Below, piece after piece: positions 15,610 to 22,952 of a DNA stretch of 33,030 nt. The position numbers were made by a program, and so were the translations under genes. The stretch covers positions 1 to 33,030 of the forward strand of contig VBAS01000047.1 of the NCBI GenBank assembly GCA_005882975.1, given 5' to 3'. Below the pieces are notes generated by a model, which saw only the letters and a list, made by a program, of their open reading frames with translations, was not told the origin of the DNA and made no database searches. This DNA is from Bacteroidota bacterium (GTDB lineage: Bacteria > Bacteroidota > Bacteroidia > Chitinophagales > Chitinophagaceae). The stretch's first letter is position 1, and each line of letters begins with the position of its first letter.

Positions 15610-16770
15610 TTATTTAGAAACTGTTTCTTTTTGGCTCTGATCAACATAAGCAGAGATCCATCCAACTTGTCCATTTTTTACCAGATAGAATTGCTTTGTT
15701 TCATACAGAGAAGAAAATTGTCTCATGATTTTTAAGAGCAAACCGGTTCCCGCCATCAAAGATTTTTGATCAAATACGCCGTGCACAGTTTTGGCTGCTT
15801 TCATGATCGCCGCTTTTTCATTATTATCTTCGGAAGTTTTTGCAAGATTTTCTGGTGAAAAGTTTGCAAAACTGGTGTATAGTTTTTCATAATACTTTAC
15901 CACTTCTTCAAATGTAACTGAAATGACTGCGTTATCTATAAGTTCAGGATGCATTAAGGTAGCAGCAGCCCATGCAGCACCACCGCTGAATGCAATATAA
16001 TCACTCAATGGATAAGCGCCGCTGGCATTCACCGCATAAATGATATCTGCATTTTCAGCTTGTGATAAAGTACGGGTAAGTTGTTTTTGATAGTTGCCAA
16101 GGCTTTTATCTTCTTCCATTCTTTTATCTGCGGCATTTGACATGCTTTTTGTTCCCCAATTCAACTGAAACAAATAAAAATCTTTTGTGTTGCCATAAGG
16201 AAAGTAACCACCCTTAGTATTACCGCTTCCAATATCAATCAGGAAAGTTGAATATCTTCTTGATTCCGGAACAATGCCAAGGTGTGAAAGCAAAGCTTCC
16301 TGTTTTACATCTATTACAGCTACTGTTTTTGATTGGTCATTGATCCTTATCTTAAATGAATCGATCAGTTTTTTTATGAATTCTGTTTTTTCATCTTTTT
16401 CTGCCTGCATTTTTACGCCGCTGCTGATCGCTGTAAAAATTCTTTTGTCGGAGATCTTATAATCTTTCCTTGCCGTTTCATATAGACCACATAGTGCATT
16501 CAGCGTGGCAGAGAATGTTGATTCATTAAAAGAAATAAAATCAGTATTGACAGAGGTATCTTTTAAAATATTAAAGCTGCCGTTGGATTGAGCATTTTTG
16601 CCAAGCTCCACCATACTCATCTTTACGCCTTTCGATCCTACTTCAATGCCGGTATAAACAGTAGAGTTATTGTATTTAAGCTTAAGATTATTTTGTGCCG
16701 ATAAAAAGCTTACAGAAACACAAAGGCAAACAGACACGATAATACTGCGCTTAAAATGGATATGGAACAT
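15610..16770 (-). CDS. Exported ASKHA-fold (Ppx/GppA-like) protein
   Basis: It has 386 residues. A signal peptide (SIIVSVCLCVSVSFLSAQ, about 9-26) directs it to the periplasm. The rest reads like the actin/hexokinase/Hsp70 fold of exopolyphosphatases. It has a phosphate-1-like YTGIEVGSKGVKMSMVEL (about 39-56), a phosphate-2-like TFLIDIGSGNTKGGYF (about 175-190) with the DIGSGNT core, and an adenosine-loop-like IAFSGGAAWAAATLM (about 258-272). Such enzymes are normally cytosolic because they use nucleotides or polyphosphate. An exported copy is unusual: it may bind another phosphorylated ligand or be a structural derivative. Family assignment is by motif reading only. Confidence 0.6.
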   Translation of the reverse strand: MFHIHFKRSIIVSVCLCVSVSFLSAQNNLKLKYNNSTVYTGIEVGSKGVKMSMVELGKNAQSNGSFNILKDTSVNTDFISFNESTFSATLNALCGLYETARKDYKISDKRIFTAISSGVKMQAEKDEKTEFIKKLIDSFKIRINDQSKTVAVIDVKQEALLSHLGIVPESRRYSTFLIDIGSGNTKGGYFPYGNTKDFYLFQLNWGTKSMSNAADKRMEEDKSLGNYQKQLTRTLSQAENADIIYAVNASGAYPLSDYIAFSGGAAWAAATLMHPELIDNAVISVTFEEVVKYYEKLYTSFANFSPENLAKTSEDNNEKAAIMKAAKTVHGVFDQKSLMAGTGLLLKIMRQFSSLYETKQFYLVKNGQVGWISAYVDQSQKETVSK

Positions 16771-16877
16771 AGGTGAGGTATTTTGGTAGTTGTAAAACTA
16801 CTTAATACCGCGCTGCTTCGAACGGGGAGGTAGCTGCAAATGAAACTGTGTGAAAAGAATGTGATTAACTCTGAGTG

Positions 16878-17708
16878 TTACTGATCAGGTTCTCTCTTTA
16901 GTAAAGCAGCAATTGTTTCACCACCTTTTGTTATTTCTTCATCATAAACGATCCTTACTCTTGCACTTTTAACTTCAGAAGAACTTAATGTTAATGAGTG
17001 ACGACTCTTACCTGCAGTAATAATAAGAATGGCTGTGTTGGGAGGAATGCTGCCCAGATTTTCTGCAACCATTTCTATTTCATGAAAGGTATTGTTCAGA
17101 TCTATCTTTACATAAGTAGTAAGTGGTTTTGCACTTAATCTTTGGTGGGTCATTACAACCTGTTTATCTACCAGTACAGTTATTGAATCGCCATCAATTT
17201 GAGCGTTGTCATAAAAATCGAGACGAATGGTGCCGGTATCAACTTTTATTTCAGGAACTTCTTTAAATGCAGATTCTCTTATCCGGGTTAAAATAATGTT
17301 GCCGCCATCGCAACTTTGAAGTGTATTCAAAACATTTCCCGACCAATAGCCTTTTAGTGTTTCCTTGTTGCCTTCACGATAATAAGTGAGATCGAAATTT
17401 TTGACGCAGATAACACATCGTTGAGGAATATGATATGTTGTTACGGAACCTTCCTGCAGTGTAAGTTTTTTTGAAATACGGTCAAATGATCCTCTAAAAT
17501 TTTTCTTTACATAGTTGTCGATATCTTGGTAATGGTATGAATCACCGGCAAGCACATTGCCTTTTGCGTTTATCTGGAGTTCAATATTATTTTCGGGAAA
17601 ACATCCTCTCATGCTAAGTGTACCCTTCCAATAGCCGCTGACGTCCTGGCCAGCGCATTGAAAAATGAGCGTAGTAAACAAAAAGCTAAATGCCAGGAGT
17701 ATTTTCAC
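16878..17708 (-). CDS. Secreted protein of unknown function
   Basis: I do not recognise the family. No ATG is available. The GTG at 17706-17708 starts MKILLAFSFLFTTLIFQCAG, a clean signal peptide; a TTG six bases upstream is the alternative. It has about 276 residues. After the signal comes a 'SGYWKGTLSMRGCFPENNIELQI' lipocalin-like or calycin-like opening (the 'xGxWxGxL' theme common in Bacteroidota secreted proteins), Cys residues in RCVIC and LQSCDGG that may pair, then a beta-rich C-terminal half from about 150 (VDTGTIRLDFYDNAQIDGDS, VLVDKQ...). The gene precedes the ASKHA-fold gene on the same strand by about 107 bases, so they might be co-transcribed. Confidence 0.6.
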   Translation of the reverse strand: MKILLAFSFLFTTLIFQCAGQDVSGYWKGTLSMRGCFPENNIELQINAKGNVLAGDSYHYQDIDNYVKKNFRGSFDRISKKLTLQEGSVTTYHIPQRCVICVKNFDLTYYREGNKETLKGYWSGNVLNTLQSCDGGNIILTRIRESAFKEVPEIKVDTGTIRLDFYDNAQIDGDSITVLVDKQVVMTHQRLSAKPLTTYVKIDLNNTFHEIEMVAENLGSIPPNTAILIITAGKSRHSLTLSSSEVKSARVRIVYDEEITKGGETIAALLKREPDQ

Positions 17709-17724
17709 CGTCAAAATTTAAGAC

Positions 17725-17769
17725 AAAAAATTCGCCTGAAATGTGAAAATTATACAAAAGGCGAATTTT
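17725..17769 (-). terminator. Intrinsic terminator after the 53-aa membrane protein gene
   Basis: An 11-bp perfect stem, AAAATTCGCCT (17727-17737) with AGGCGAATTTT (17759-17769), has a loop of about 21 bases. On the minus strand the stem runs into TTTTTTG. It lies downstream of the 17812-17973 gene and upstream of the secreted-protein gene. Confidence 0.65.
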
Positions 17770-17811
17770 ATTTTAAACATGTGGTGATAACCCCGGCTTA
17801 TGAACAGCCGT

Positions 17812-17973
17812 TTACTTATTTCTTAACCCCAAAAAGGCGATTGCAATGATCATAAAACCTATTCCGGTAATGGTTGGAGGTAAAATTTTCCCTTTTGTTC
17901 CAAGATAGATCATGTAAATGCCGAGAATAATAAGCAGGATGGCGGCAATGGCAAGAGTGGAATTCTTTTTCAT
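17812..17973 (-). CDS. 53-residue two-helix membrane protein
   Basis: Short gene from ATG (17971-17973) to TAA (17812-17814). The protein begins MKKNSTLAIAAILLIILGIY and has a second hydrophobic stretch, ITGIGFMIIAIAFLGL, ending in RNK. The two helices (about 6-24 and 35-51) are joined by a short basic turn (TKGKILPP), with positive-inside flanks. It has its own downstream terminator. A family cannot be named; small two-helix proteins of this type are common in Bacteroidota. The clean composition and terminator support a real gene. Confidence 0.6.
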   Translation of the reverse strand: MKKNSTLAIAAILLIILGIYMIYLGTKGKILPPTITGIGFMIIAIAFLGLRNK

Positions 17974-18123
17974 CTTACATTGTTTCAGATTTTTAAAGAA
18001 CCTTTAAGTTCGGAAATAATTAACTCTTATGAAAATATCTTACTCCCGATCTTCCTGGTGCAGTGGTTGCTTCATTTGCAGCTCTATTAAAGTCAAACGT
18101 TATCTTCGCTCAAAAAAAAGGAA

Positions 18124-18432
18124 ATGTTTATACACCATGTTTATTTCTGGCTAAAGAATTCTGGTAATAAAGAAGATAAAGCTAAATTGATCGAAGGGTT
18201 GAGAAAACTTTCAAAAGTCAGTACGATCAAAAACTTTTATATCGGTCAGCCTGCTGCTACCCGCCGCGAAGTGATCGACAGCTCTTATGATGTAAGCTGG
18301 TTATTGTTTTTTGATACCGCCACCGACCAGGACAGCTATCAAACAGATCCTATCCATTTAAAATTTGTGGAAGAATGTTCTGCGCTTTGGACGAAAGTTA
18401 CCGTTTACGATTCTATTGATGCAAACATTTGA
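18124..18432 (+). CDS. Dabb-family (stress-responsive alpha/beta barrel) protein
   Basis: 102 residues, the full length of a single ferredoxin-like Dabb domain. The N-terminal strand MFIHHVYFWLK carries the family's H-x-V-x-F pattern. 'LIEGLRKLSKVSTIKNFYIG' and 'SYDVSWLLFFDTATDQDSYQTDPIHLKFVEE' follow the usual order, the latter with the Y-x-x-D-P-x-H-x-x-F signature. Members dimerise into a barrel; some are cyclases or monooxygenase-like, most are uncharacterised. No partner gene is evident; it converges with the sugar isomerase/epimerase gene. Confidence 0.85.
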   Translation: MFIHHVYFWLKNSGNKEDKAKLIEGLRKLSKVSTIKNFYIGQPAATRREVIDSSYDVSWLLFFDTATDQDSYQTDPIHLKFVEECSALWTKVTVYDSIDANI

Positions 18433-18461
18433 ATACTCTAAAGGAGCGTTATAGTATTCAA
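18429..18461. terminator. Hairpin spanning both stop codons of a convergent gene pair
   Basis: TTGAATACT (18429-18437) pairs with AGTATTCAA (18453-18461), and the stem continues inward with TAA/TTA after one mismatch. The stop codons of the Dabb gene (plus) and of the isomerase gene (minus) both fall in the stem. There is only a weak T-run, so termination is inferred. Confidence 0.5.
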
Positions 18462-19378
18462 TTTGTATAACCCCATTTTTTCATTATCGCCAGGTCTTCT
18501 TTAGCACAATCAAGCGGCGTTTTACCCTGGTAAGATTCTTGTTCAATGATATAATGAACATTCTTTGAATTTTTTCTTATCATGTCAATTACATCTTTCG
18601 TATTTACTATACCAGCTCCAAGAATCGTGCTTTCATATCTTTCATTACCTCCGCTTGCTTTTATTTCATCTTTAACATGAATTGATGAATATCGACCGGG
18701 ATATTTTTTTACGATCTCTGCTGCGTTGGCACCACCATTATATAAGTTGCCAATATCCAATTGTTGAATCACCAATTTAGGATCTGTGTTTTTCATCATG
18801 ATATCATAGAGCATTTCACCTCCAAGACTTTCACTAAATTCAAAATCATGATTATGATAACCGAATTTCATTCCTGATTTTTTGCAGAGCTCCCCGCTTT
18901 TGTTAAACACTTCCATAAAACTTAAGAGACCATCTTTATCTTTTCTAAGCGATTGGTTAAGGGATGGACTGATAACATATTTCTGCCCCATAGTTGCTGC
19001 ATCTTCTACTGTATATTTCCATAAGTCAGTAAAATCTTTTTTTGCCGCATCCCAATGTTGTGAACCCAATACTGTATGCCCACTTGGCATTTTTATTCCA
19101 AGTCCATCCAATATTTTTTTGAACTCGGCTGCAGTATACCCGTAAAATTTTCTGTTCACATAATTAGCATGCTCCACATGCTTATACCCCATTGCCGATA
19201 ATTGTTGCAAAGTCCCTAAAGGATCTTTTCCCATATCATCCCGTACGGAATAAAGTTGAATACCCACCAGTTCGTTGCCTTTTGTATTTGTATTCGCAAA
19301 AGAAAGGCGGGATAAAAGAGAGCTGCCGGCTAATGCCAGTGTTGATCTTTTTATAAATGTTCTGCGTGAATTACTCAT
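18458..19378 (-). CDS. Tat-exported sugar phosphate isomerase/epimerase family protein (TIM barrel)
   Basis: The start is the ATG at 19376-19378, because MSNSRRTFIKRSTLALAGSS is a twin-arginine (S-R-R-T-F-I-K) signal; the longer in-frame ORF hides it. It has 306 residues. The mature part is an AP-endonuclease-2-type TIM barrel: 'GIQLYSVRDDMGKDPLGTL', KFGYHNHDFEF (histidine pair), VIQQLDIGNLYNGG, YSSIHVKDE and the C-terminal YIIEQE supply the usual divalent-metal ligands (His, Asp, His, Glu). Such exported proteins are typically sugar or inositol-type isomerases, or 3-keto-glycoside-processing enzymes. The substrate is not readable. It is encoded apart from other sugar genes, but the GH172 gene follows within 1 kb. 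Confidence 0.85.
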   Translation of the reverse strand: MSNSRRTFIKRSTLALAGSSLLSRLSFANTNTKGNELVGIQLYSVRDDMGKDPLGTLQQLSAMGYKHVEHANYVNRKFYGYTAAEFKKILDGLGIKMPSGHTVLGSQHWDAAKKDFTDLWKYTVEDAATMGQKYVISPSLNQSLRKDKDGLLSFMEVFNKSGELCKKSGMKFGYHNHDFEFSESLGGEMLYDIMMKNTDPKLVIQQLDIGNLYNGGANAAEIVKKYPGRYSSIHVKDEIKASGGNERYESTILGAGIVNTKDVIDMIRKNSKNVHYIIEQESYQGKTPLDCAKEDLAIMKKWGYTN

Positions 19379-19602
19379 GGCAAACGATTTTAATAGGGGT
19401 TTAAGATATGATTTTCCTTCGAATCTTAACCGCATGCTGATAAATAAAATAAAATTCATTCAACAAACAAAGACAATCAGATGAAGGATTTGAAGTACCG
19501 ACATTTCCTGATTGAATTATTATTTGTTGATGCTTTCAAACTTTATCGTTTCTACGTCAGTAATTAAGGTTACATTACAGAACACGGAATAATATATTTA
19601 AA

Positions 19603-20151
19603 ATGGATAATGAGATCATAGTTCAGTTTGTGTTTTTTGAGACAATGGGAGATAACAATGAATTTATTTCTCAATGGGATCAATATTCGAAGGAAATAAA
19701 GAAAACGCAGAAAATAAAACTTCAGCAGGAAACGGGTAGTAAGAAAAAAGCAAAATATTTATCGCAGCATTCTTGTTATAAGGATGAATTTAAATTTGTT
19801 TTCAAAAAAGAAAGACGATCGGCGCATTTCCCGGAAGTTGAAATGCGGGTACGCCAGTTAGGCGGATATACTCCCTTGCAGATCCAATGCAATCATAATT
19901 CAAAAACAAATGAAAGTAAAGTGTTTGTTTTTATGAATGGATATGAAACAGACATGAATTCCTGTAGTAAGCTGTTGCATTATCGGTTTCTGAATATTTA
20001 CAAAGCATATTTTGAAAGCAGCAATTATGACTATATCCTTGAATTTTTTGTTGCTAATGATCAAAGCACAGAATTCATGGATCAATTAAAGACTCAAACT
20101 GGTCATTTTGAATCAGGAATATATAAGGAATGTGTGCTGCAAGCAGTGTGA
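19603..20151 (+). CDS. Hypothetical protein
   Basis: 182 residues, no signal peptide or membrane segment. I do not recognise it. The sequence is mixed alpha/beta and Lys-rich in the first third (QYSKEIKKTQKIKLQQETGS), with aromatic-rich strands MRVRQLGGYTPLQIQCNHNS and KVFVFMNGYETDM in the centre and LEFFVANDQSTEFMDQL near the end. Codon use and composition resemble the neighbours. It stands alone on the plus strand between two minus-strand genes. The ATG at 19603 is the only reasonable start. Confidence 0.6.
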   Translation: MDNEIIVQFVFFETMGDNNEFISQWDQYSKEIKKTQKIKLQQETGSKKKAKYLSQHSCYKDEFKFVFKKERRSAHFPEVEMRVRQLGGYTPLQIQCNHNSKTNESKVFVFMNGYETDMNSCSKLLHYRFLNIYKAYFESSNYDYILEFFVANDQSTEFMDQLKTQTGHFESGIYKECVLQAV

Positions 20152-20169
20152 CCTCAAGCAGCATTTCTA

Positions 20170-21312
20170 TCAATTTACTTCTAATTCATTTTTTGCAGGC
20201 AGTTTTGGAAAACTATGATGTGGTTCTGTTTGATACCAGAACACTACTGAACTGATATCGGACTGCTGCACCAGGTAACGGCCACCGCTTTTCCATCCAA
20301 GATCTTGTATCGTTACTTTTAAACTCTTTTCAAAACGTATGGGATCCATTATATGCCATCGGTACAAACCGAATCGTTGCATTACATTGTAATGGCCATC
20401 TCCATCGATCACTTGATGTAAGCCAGTATAGGCCGTAGAAAATTCTGTATAGTCAACAACATCAACACCGGCTGCATTTTTCTTTCTTGTATCAAAATCA
20501 TAAGAGCCGCAAAAATAATCTTCAGTTCCCGTGCCGTTGATCGTTGGAAACTGCGTGTCTCCATCCATATAAAATTTTATTTCACCCTCTCCCCACCAGC
20601 CATTGTTATGCACGCCCCATGCAAGTAATGTTCCGACATACTGACCCTTGCCCTGGATGCTATCAACCAGTGTGCAGATCCCGCCTTTTACCGGGTTGCT
20701 TCTTCTAAACTGCGCATGAAAATAACCAGCATCGTCGGGAACGTTGGTAAGGGTGTAATTGACCTGGTAATACATATTTGTCATTGTGATCTTACATTTT
20801 TTTCTGAAGGGCATTACCCAATAACAATTAAAAGCACTACCGGGATTAATTGTAACGGGTAAAGAATTGAGATGTGAATAGCCGCCCCAGCCGGCGCCAA
20901 AAAAATCACCAACAGGAACTTCTACTGACGGTTCGCTTTCATCATCCCAATAAAAATGAAGAATAGAAAATCGCCAGTTACCAGTTGGTGTCATCCAGAT
21001 ATGTTGAATGGCGCCTGGTCCGGCTATCTCAGCTATGGTAAAAGTTTCGCCGGGTTTAATAACTACAAATGGATTTACTTTCCAACCTTGACCCAGATCT
21101 CTTGCAGCACTTTTTGCACTGCCATTTTCCAAAGTAGCCATGCCACCTTTGCCCGGTTCACCAGTTAAATTTTCAGGACTGATCGATCTTGTTTTTGCAT
21201 CACTCAACCGGAAAAGATTTCCAAGGTTCATATTAAGCCCATTAAATTTTTCCGGTTGCTGCGCAGAAGTGATGGTTGAAATAAAAAGGGATAAAAAAAA
21301 TAACTTTCTCAT
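20170..21312 (-). CDS. GH172 (DUF2961) secreted glycoside hydrolase
   Basis: It has 380 residues. The signal peptide MRKLFFLSLFISTITSAQQ exports it. Members of GH172 (formerly DUF2961) include difructose-anhydride- and arabinofuranose-releasing enzymes, and assemble as trimers with a double jelly-roll fold. Visible family features are the N-terminal SISPENLTGEPGKGGMA, then 'AEIAGPGAIQHIWMT', the acidic 'YWDDESEPSVEVPVGDFFG' and the strong GTGTEDYFCGSYDF segment carrying catalytic-type Glu/Asp residues. 'YRWHIMDPIRFEKSLKV' closes the domain. The start codon lies inside a perfect hairpin with the leader. Single-domain length is normal for the family. The substrate is unknown. Confidence 0.88.
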   Translation of the reverse strand: MRKLFFLSLFISTITSAQQPEKFNGLNMNLGNLFRLSDAKTRSISPENLTGEPGKGGMATLENGSAKSAARDLGQGWKVNPFVVIKPGETFTIAEIAGPGAIQHIWMTPTGNWRFSILHFYWDDESEPSVEVPVGDFFGAGWGGYSHLNSLPVTINPGSAFNCYWVMPFRKKCKITMTNMYYQVNYTLTNVPDDAGYFHAQFRRSNPVKGGICTLVDSIQGKGQYVGTLLAWGVHNNGWWGEGEIKFYMDGDTQFPTINGTGTEDYFCGSYDFDTRKKNAAGVDVVDYTEFSTAYTGLHQVIDGDGHYNVMQRFGLYRWHIMDPIRFEKSLKVTIQDLGWKSGGRYLVQQSDISSVVFWYQTEPHHSFPKLPAKNELEVN

Positions 21313-21341
21313 ACCAGTATTTTTTGGTGATGAGAAAGTTA
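21301..21341 (-). promoter_or_regulatory. Hairpin sequestering the start codon of the GH172 gene
   Basis: TAACTTTCTCAT (21301-21312) is perfectly complementary to ATGAGAAAGTTA (21330-21341). Inside it ACCA pairs with TGGT around a short A/T loop, with one bulged base. On the mRNA the ATG and codons 2-4 form one arm and the leader forms the other. No T-run follows, so it is not a terminator. A role in translational control is inferred. Confidence 0.55.
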
Positions 21342-21401
21342 ATGAATAATCTGTTGAGAGATCGGAGTTAATTGATTTTTTTCAATCCGGCACTTACAAA
21401 G

Positions 21402-21914
21402 TTATTGTTTATCGTAAGCAGCTTTTGTAGTTACTTCTCCTTGTTGAGAACTTCTGACTGCTGTAACTGTAAGAGATTTGCCGCCATCACCCAATGTCCA
21501 TGTTTCTGTACTTGAGAATGTAAAGCTTTGGCCATTTCTTTCGCCTGTTGTAGTGGAACTGATCGATAAACTTTGTCCATCAGCGGCCCATTTCAAAGTT
21601 GATTTTCTTACGGAGCCTCCAAACCCTGTGCCTTGTACTTCTTTACCATCAAAGCCAAGAGTTTCAGTAGTAGTCACATCGTCTCCGCCCTGGAAAGAAG
21701 GAGTTGTTCTTGATATAGTGATCGCATCATCTTTTTGTTCCACTTTTAATGCTTTAGTAGCAAACCGGGCACCTCTTTCTCCGAAATCGCTTTTGCCTTC
21801 ATTTAATGCCCAACTACCAGAGAAGTTTGCACGATCTGCTTTAGTGCTGAATGAAACAAGTGTAGATGAAACTATAACAGCTGCTAATAATTTTTTTACA
21901 AAAGACATATTCAT
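21402..21914 (-). CDS. Secreted beta-rich protein of unknown function
   Basis: It has 170 residues. Signal peptide MNMSFVKKLLAAVIVSSTLV cleaves near STKA. The mature part opens with NFSGSWALNEGKSDFGERG, a lipocalin-like 'SGxWxLNxxKSDFG' theme seen in many small exported Bacteroidota and Acidobacteria proteins. It continues with alternating short strands rich in Ser/Thr (TISRTTPSFQGGDDVTTTET, SLSISSTTTGERNGQSFTFS, SLTVTAVRSSQQGEV), consistent with an eight-stranded barrel. There are no Cys residues and no catalytic motif. An equally long open frame on the opposite strand (21478-21960) is only its antisense shadow. Confidence 0.7.
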   Translation of the reverse strand: MNMSFVKKLLAAVIVSSTLVSFSTKADRANFSGSWALNEGKSDFGERGARFATKALKVEQKDDAITISRTTPSFQGGDDVTTTETLGFDGKEVQGTGFGGSVRKSTLKWAADGQSLSISSTTTGERNGQSFTFSSTETWTLGDGGKSLTVTAVRSSQQGEVTTKAAYDKQ

Positions 21915-22008
21915 AATAATTGATTTTAGGACGATAAATGTAAGGAAAGATCTGAAATGAAAAGATGAATAAAATATATGATTTGTTATTCAATTGTAAA
22001 TTAGCCGA

Positions 22009-22851
22009 TCATTTAAAGATCCTTCCAAAAAAATCTTTCATGTCATTCCATGATGCAGTGTCAGCCGCGGCATTATATTCTATTGGCATTTTAAATTTCT
22101 TTCCCGTTTCCGTAGCATCAGGATTTGTAAAAGCATGTGTGGCGCCGGGATATGATTTGAAAGTATAAGATTTACCAATAGAATCCATTTGTTTTTTAAA
22201 CTTATCAACATCTGCTTTTGGAACAAATGAATCTGCTTCACCATGACAAACTAATATTTCTGCTTTTGTTAAGTTTTTATCTGGCGGTGTGCCAATAAGA
22301 GTTCCATGAAAACTTACAACTCCATTTAGAGGTTCACCCATTCTTGCAAGATTAAGAAGCACACCACCTCCAAAACAATAACCGATACCAGCGATCTTAC
22401 TTTGATCCACATTTGGATTTTTTTTCAATTCTTCTAATGCAGCGTCAAAATGTTTTTTTGCCATATCGGGATGCATATAAAAAGGTGTAGCCAGGGCTTG
22501 TGCAGTTCCAGGATCATTTCCCATGCGGCCATTTCCATACATGTCAACCGCCATTGCGATATAACCCATTTCTGCCAGCATTCTTGCACGGCGTTTTATA
22601 TAATCATTTAGGCCCCACCATTCATGCACAACCAAAACGGCAGGACGTTTACCCTCAATGTTTTCATCATAGTAAACATAACTGCTCATGTTGAGCGTAT
22701 CAATTTTATAACTTACTGTCTCTTCTTTTATTTTTGGTGTTTTTGTTTCTGTTGATTTCGTGCTGCTCTCATTTGAACTTGTTTTATCAGAATTACTATT
22801 ACATGAACAAAAAATAAGGAGTGCAGCGGGCAAAAGAATTTGAAGTTTCAT
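22009..22851 (-). CDS. Dienelactone hydrolase family lipoprotein (alpha/beta hydrolase)
   Basis: The start is the ATG at 22849-22851 (MKLQILLPAALLIFCSC), a lipoprotein-type signal with Cys15 or Cys17; upstream in-frame codons add only a non-signal tail. It has 280 residues. After a Ser/Thr/Lys-rich tether (about 18-45) comes a DLH domain: 'AVLVVHEWWGLNDYIKRRA' (oxyanion region), nucleophile Cys159 in GYCFGGG, Asp207 in HGEADSFVP, His239 in GATHAF. The C-D-H triad is complete. It hydrolyses lactones or esters at the cell envelope; the substrate is unknown. It is transcribed away from the serine hydrolase gene. Confidence 0.9.
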   Translation of the reverse strand: MKLQILLPAALLIFCSCNSNSDKTSSNESSTKSTETKTPKIKEETVSYKIDTLNMSSYVYYDENIEGKRPAVLVVHEWWGLNDYIKRRARMLAEMGYIAMAVDMYGNGRMGNDPGTAQALATPFYMHPDMAKKHFDAALEELKKNPNVDQSKIAGIGYCFGGGVLLNLARMGEPLNGVVSFHGTLIGTPPDKNLTKAEILVCHGEADSFVPKADVDKFKKQMDSIGKSYTFKSYPGATHAFTNPDATETGKKFKMPIEYNAAADTASWNDMKDFFGRIFK

Positions 22852-22952
22852 ATCATTGGTTTTGTTGTGATGAAAGAATATAAAGTTCATAAAATATTTT
22901 TTATTGACAATGGCTTTTTTGCACGCCTGGGTTTTTCATATCTTCAACAATT

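Noticed and set aside
21478-21960. 160-residue plus-strand open frame
   Set aside because: It is antisense to the secreted protein at 21402-21914, has no homologous motif, and its proline/serine-rich text is the complement of the real gene's Ser/Thr codons.
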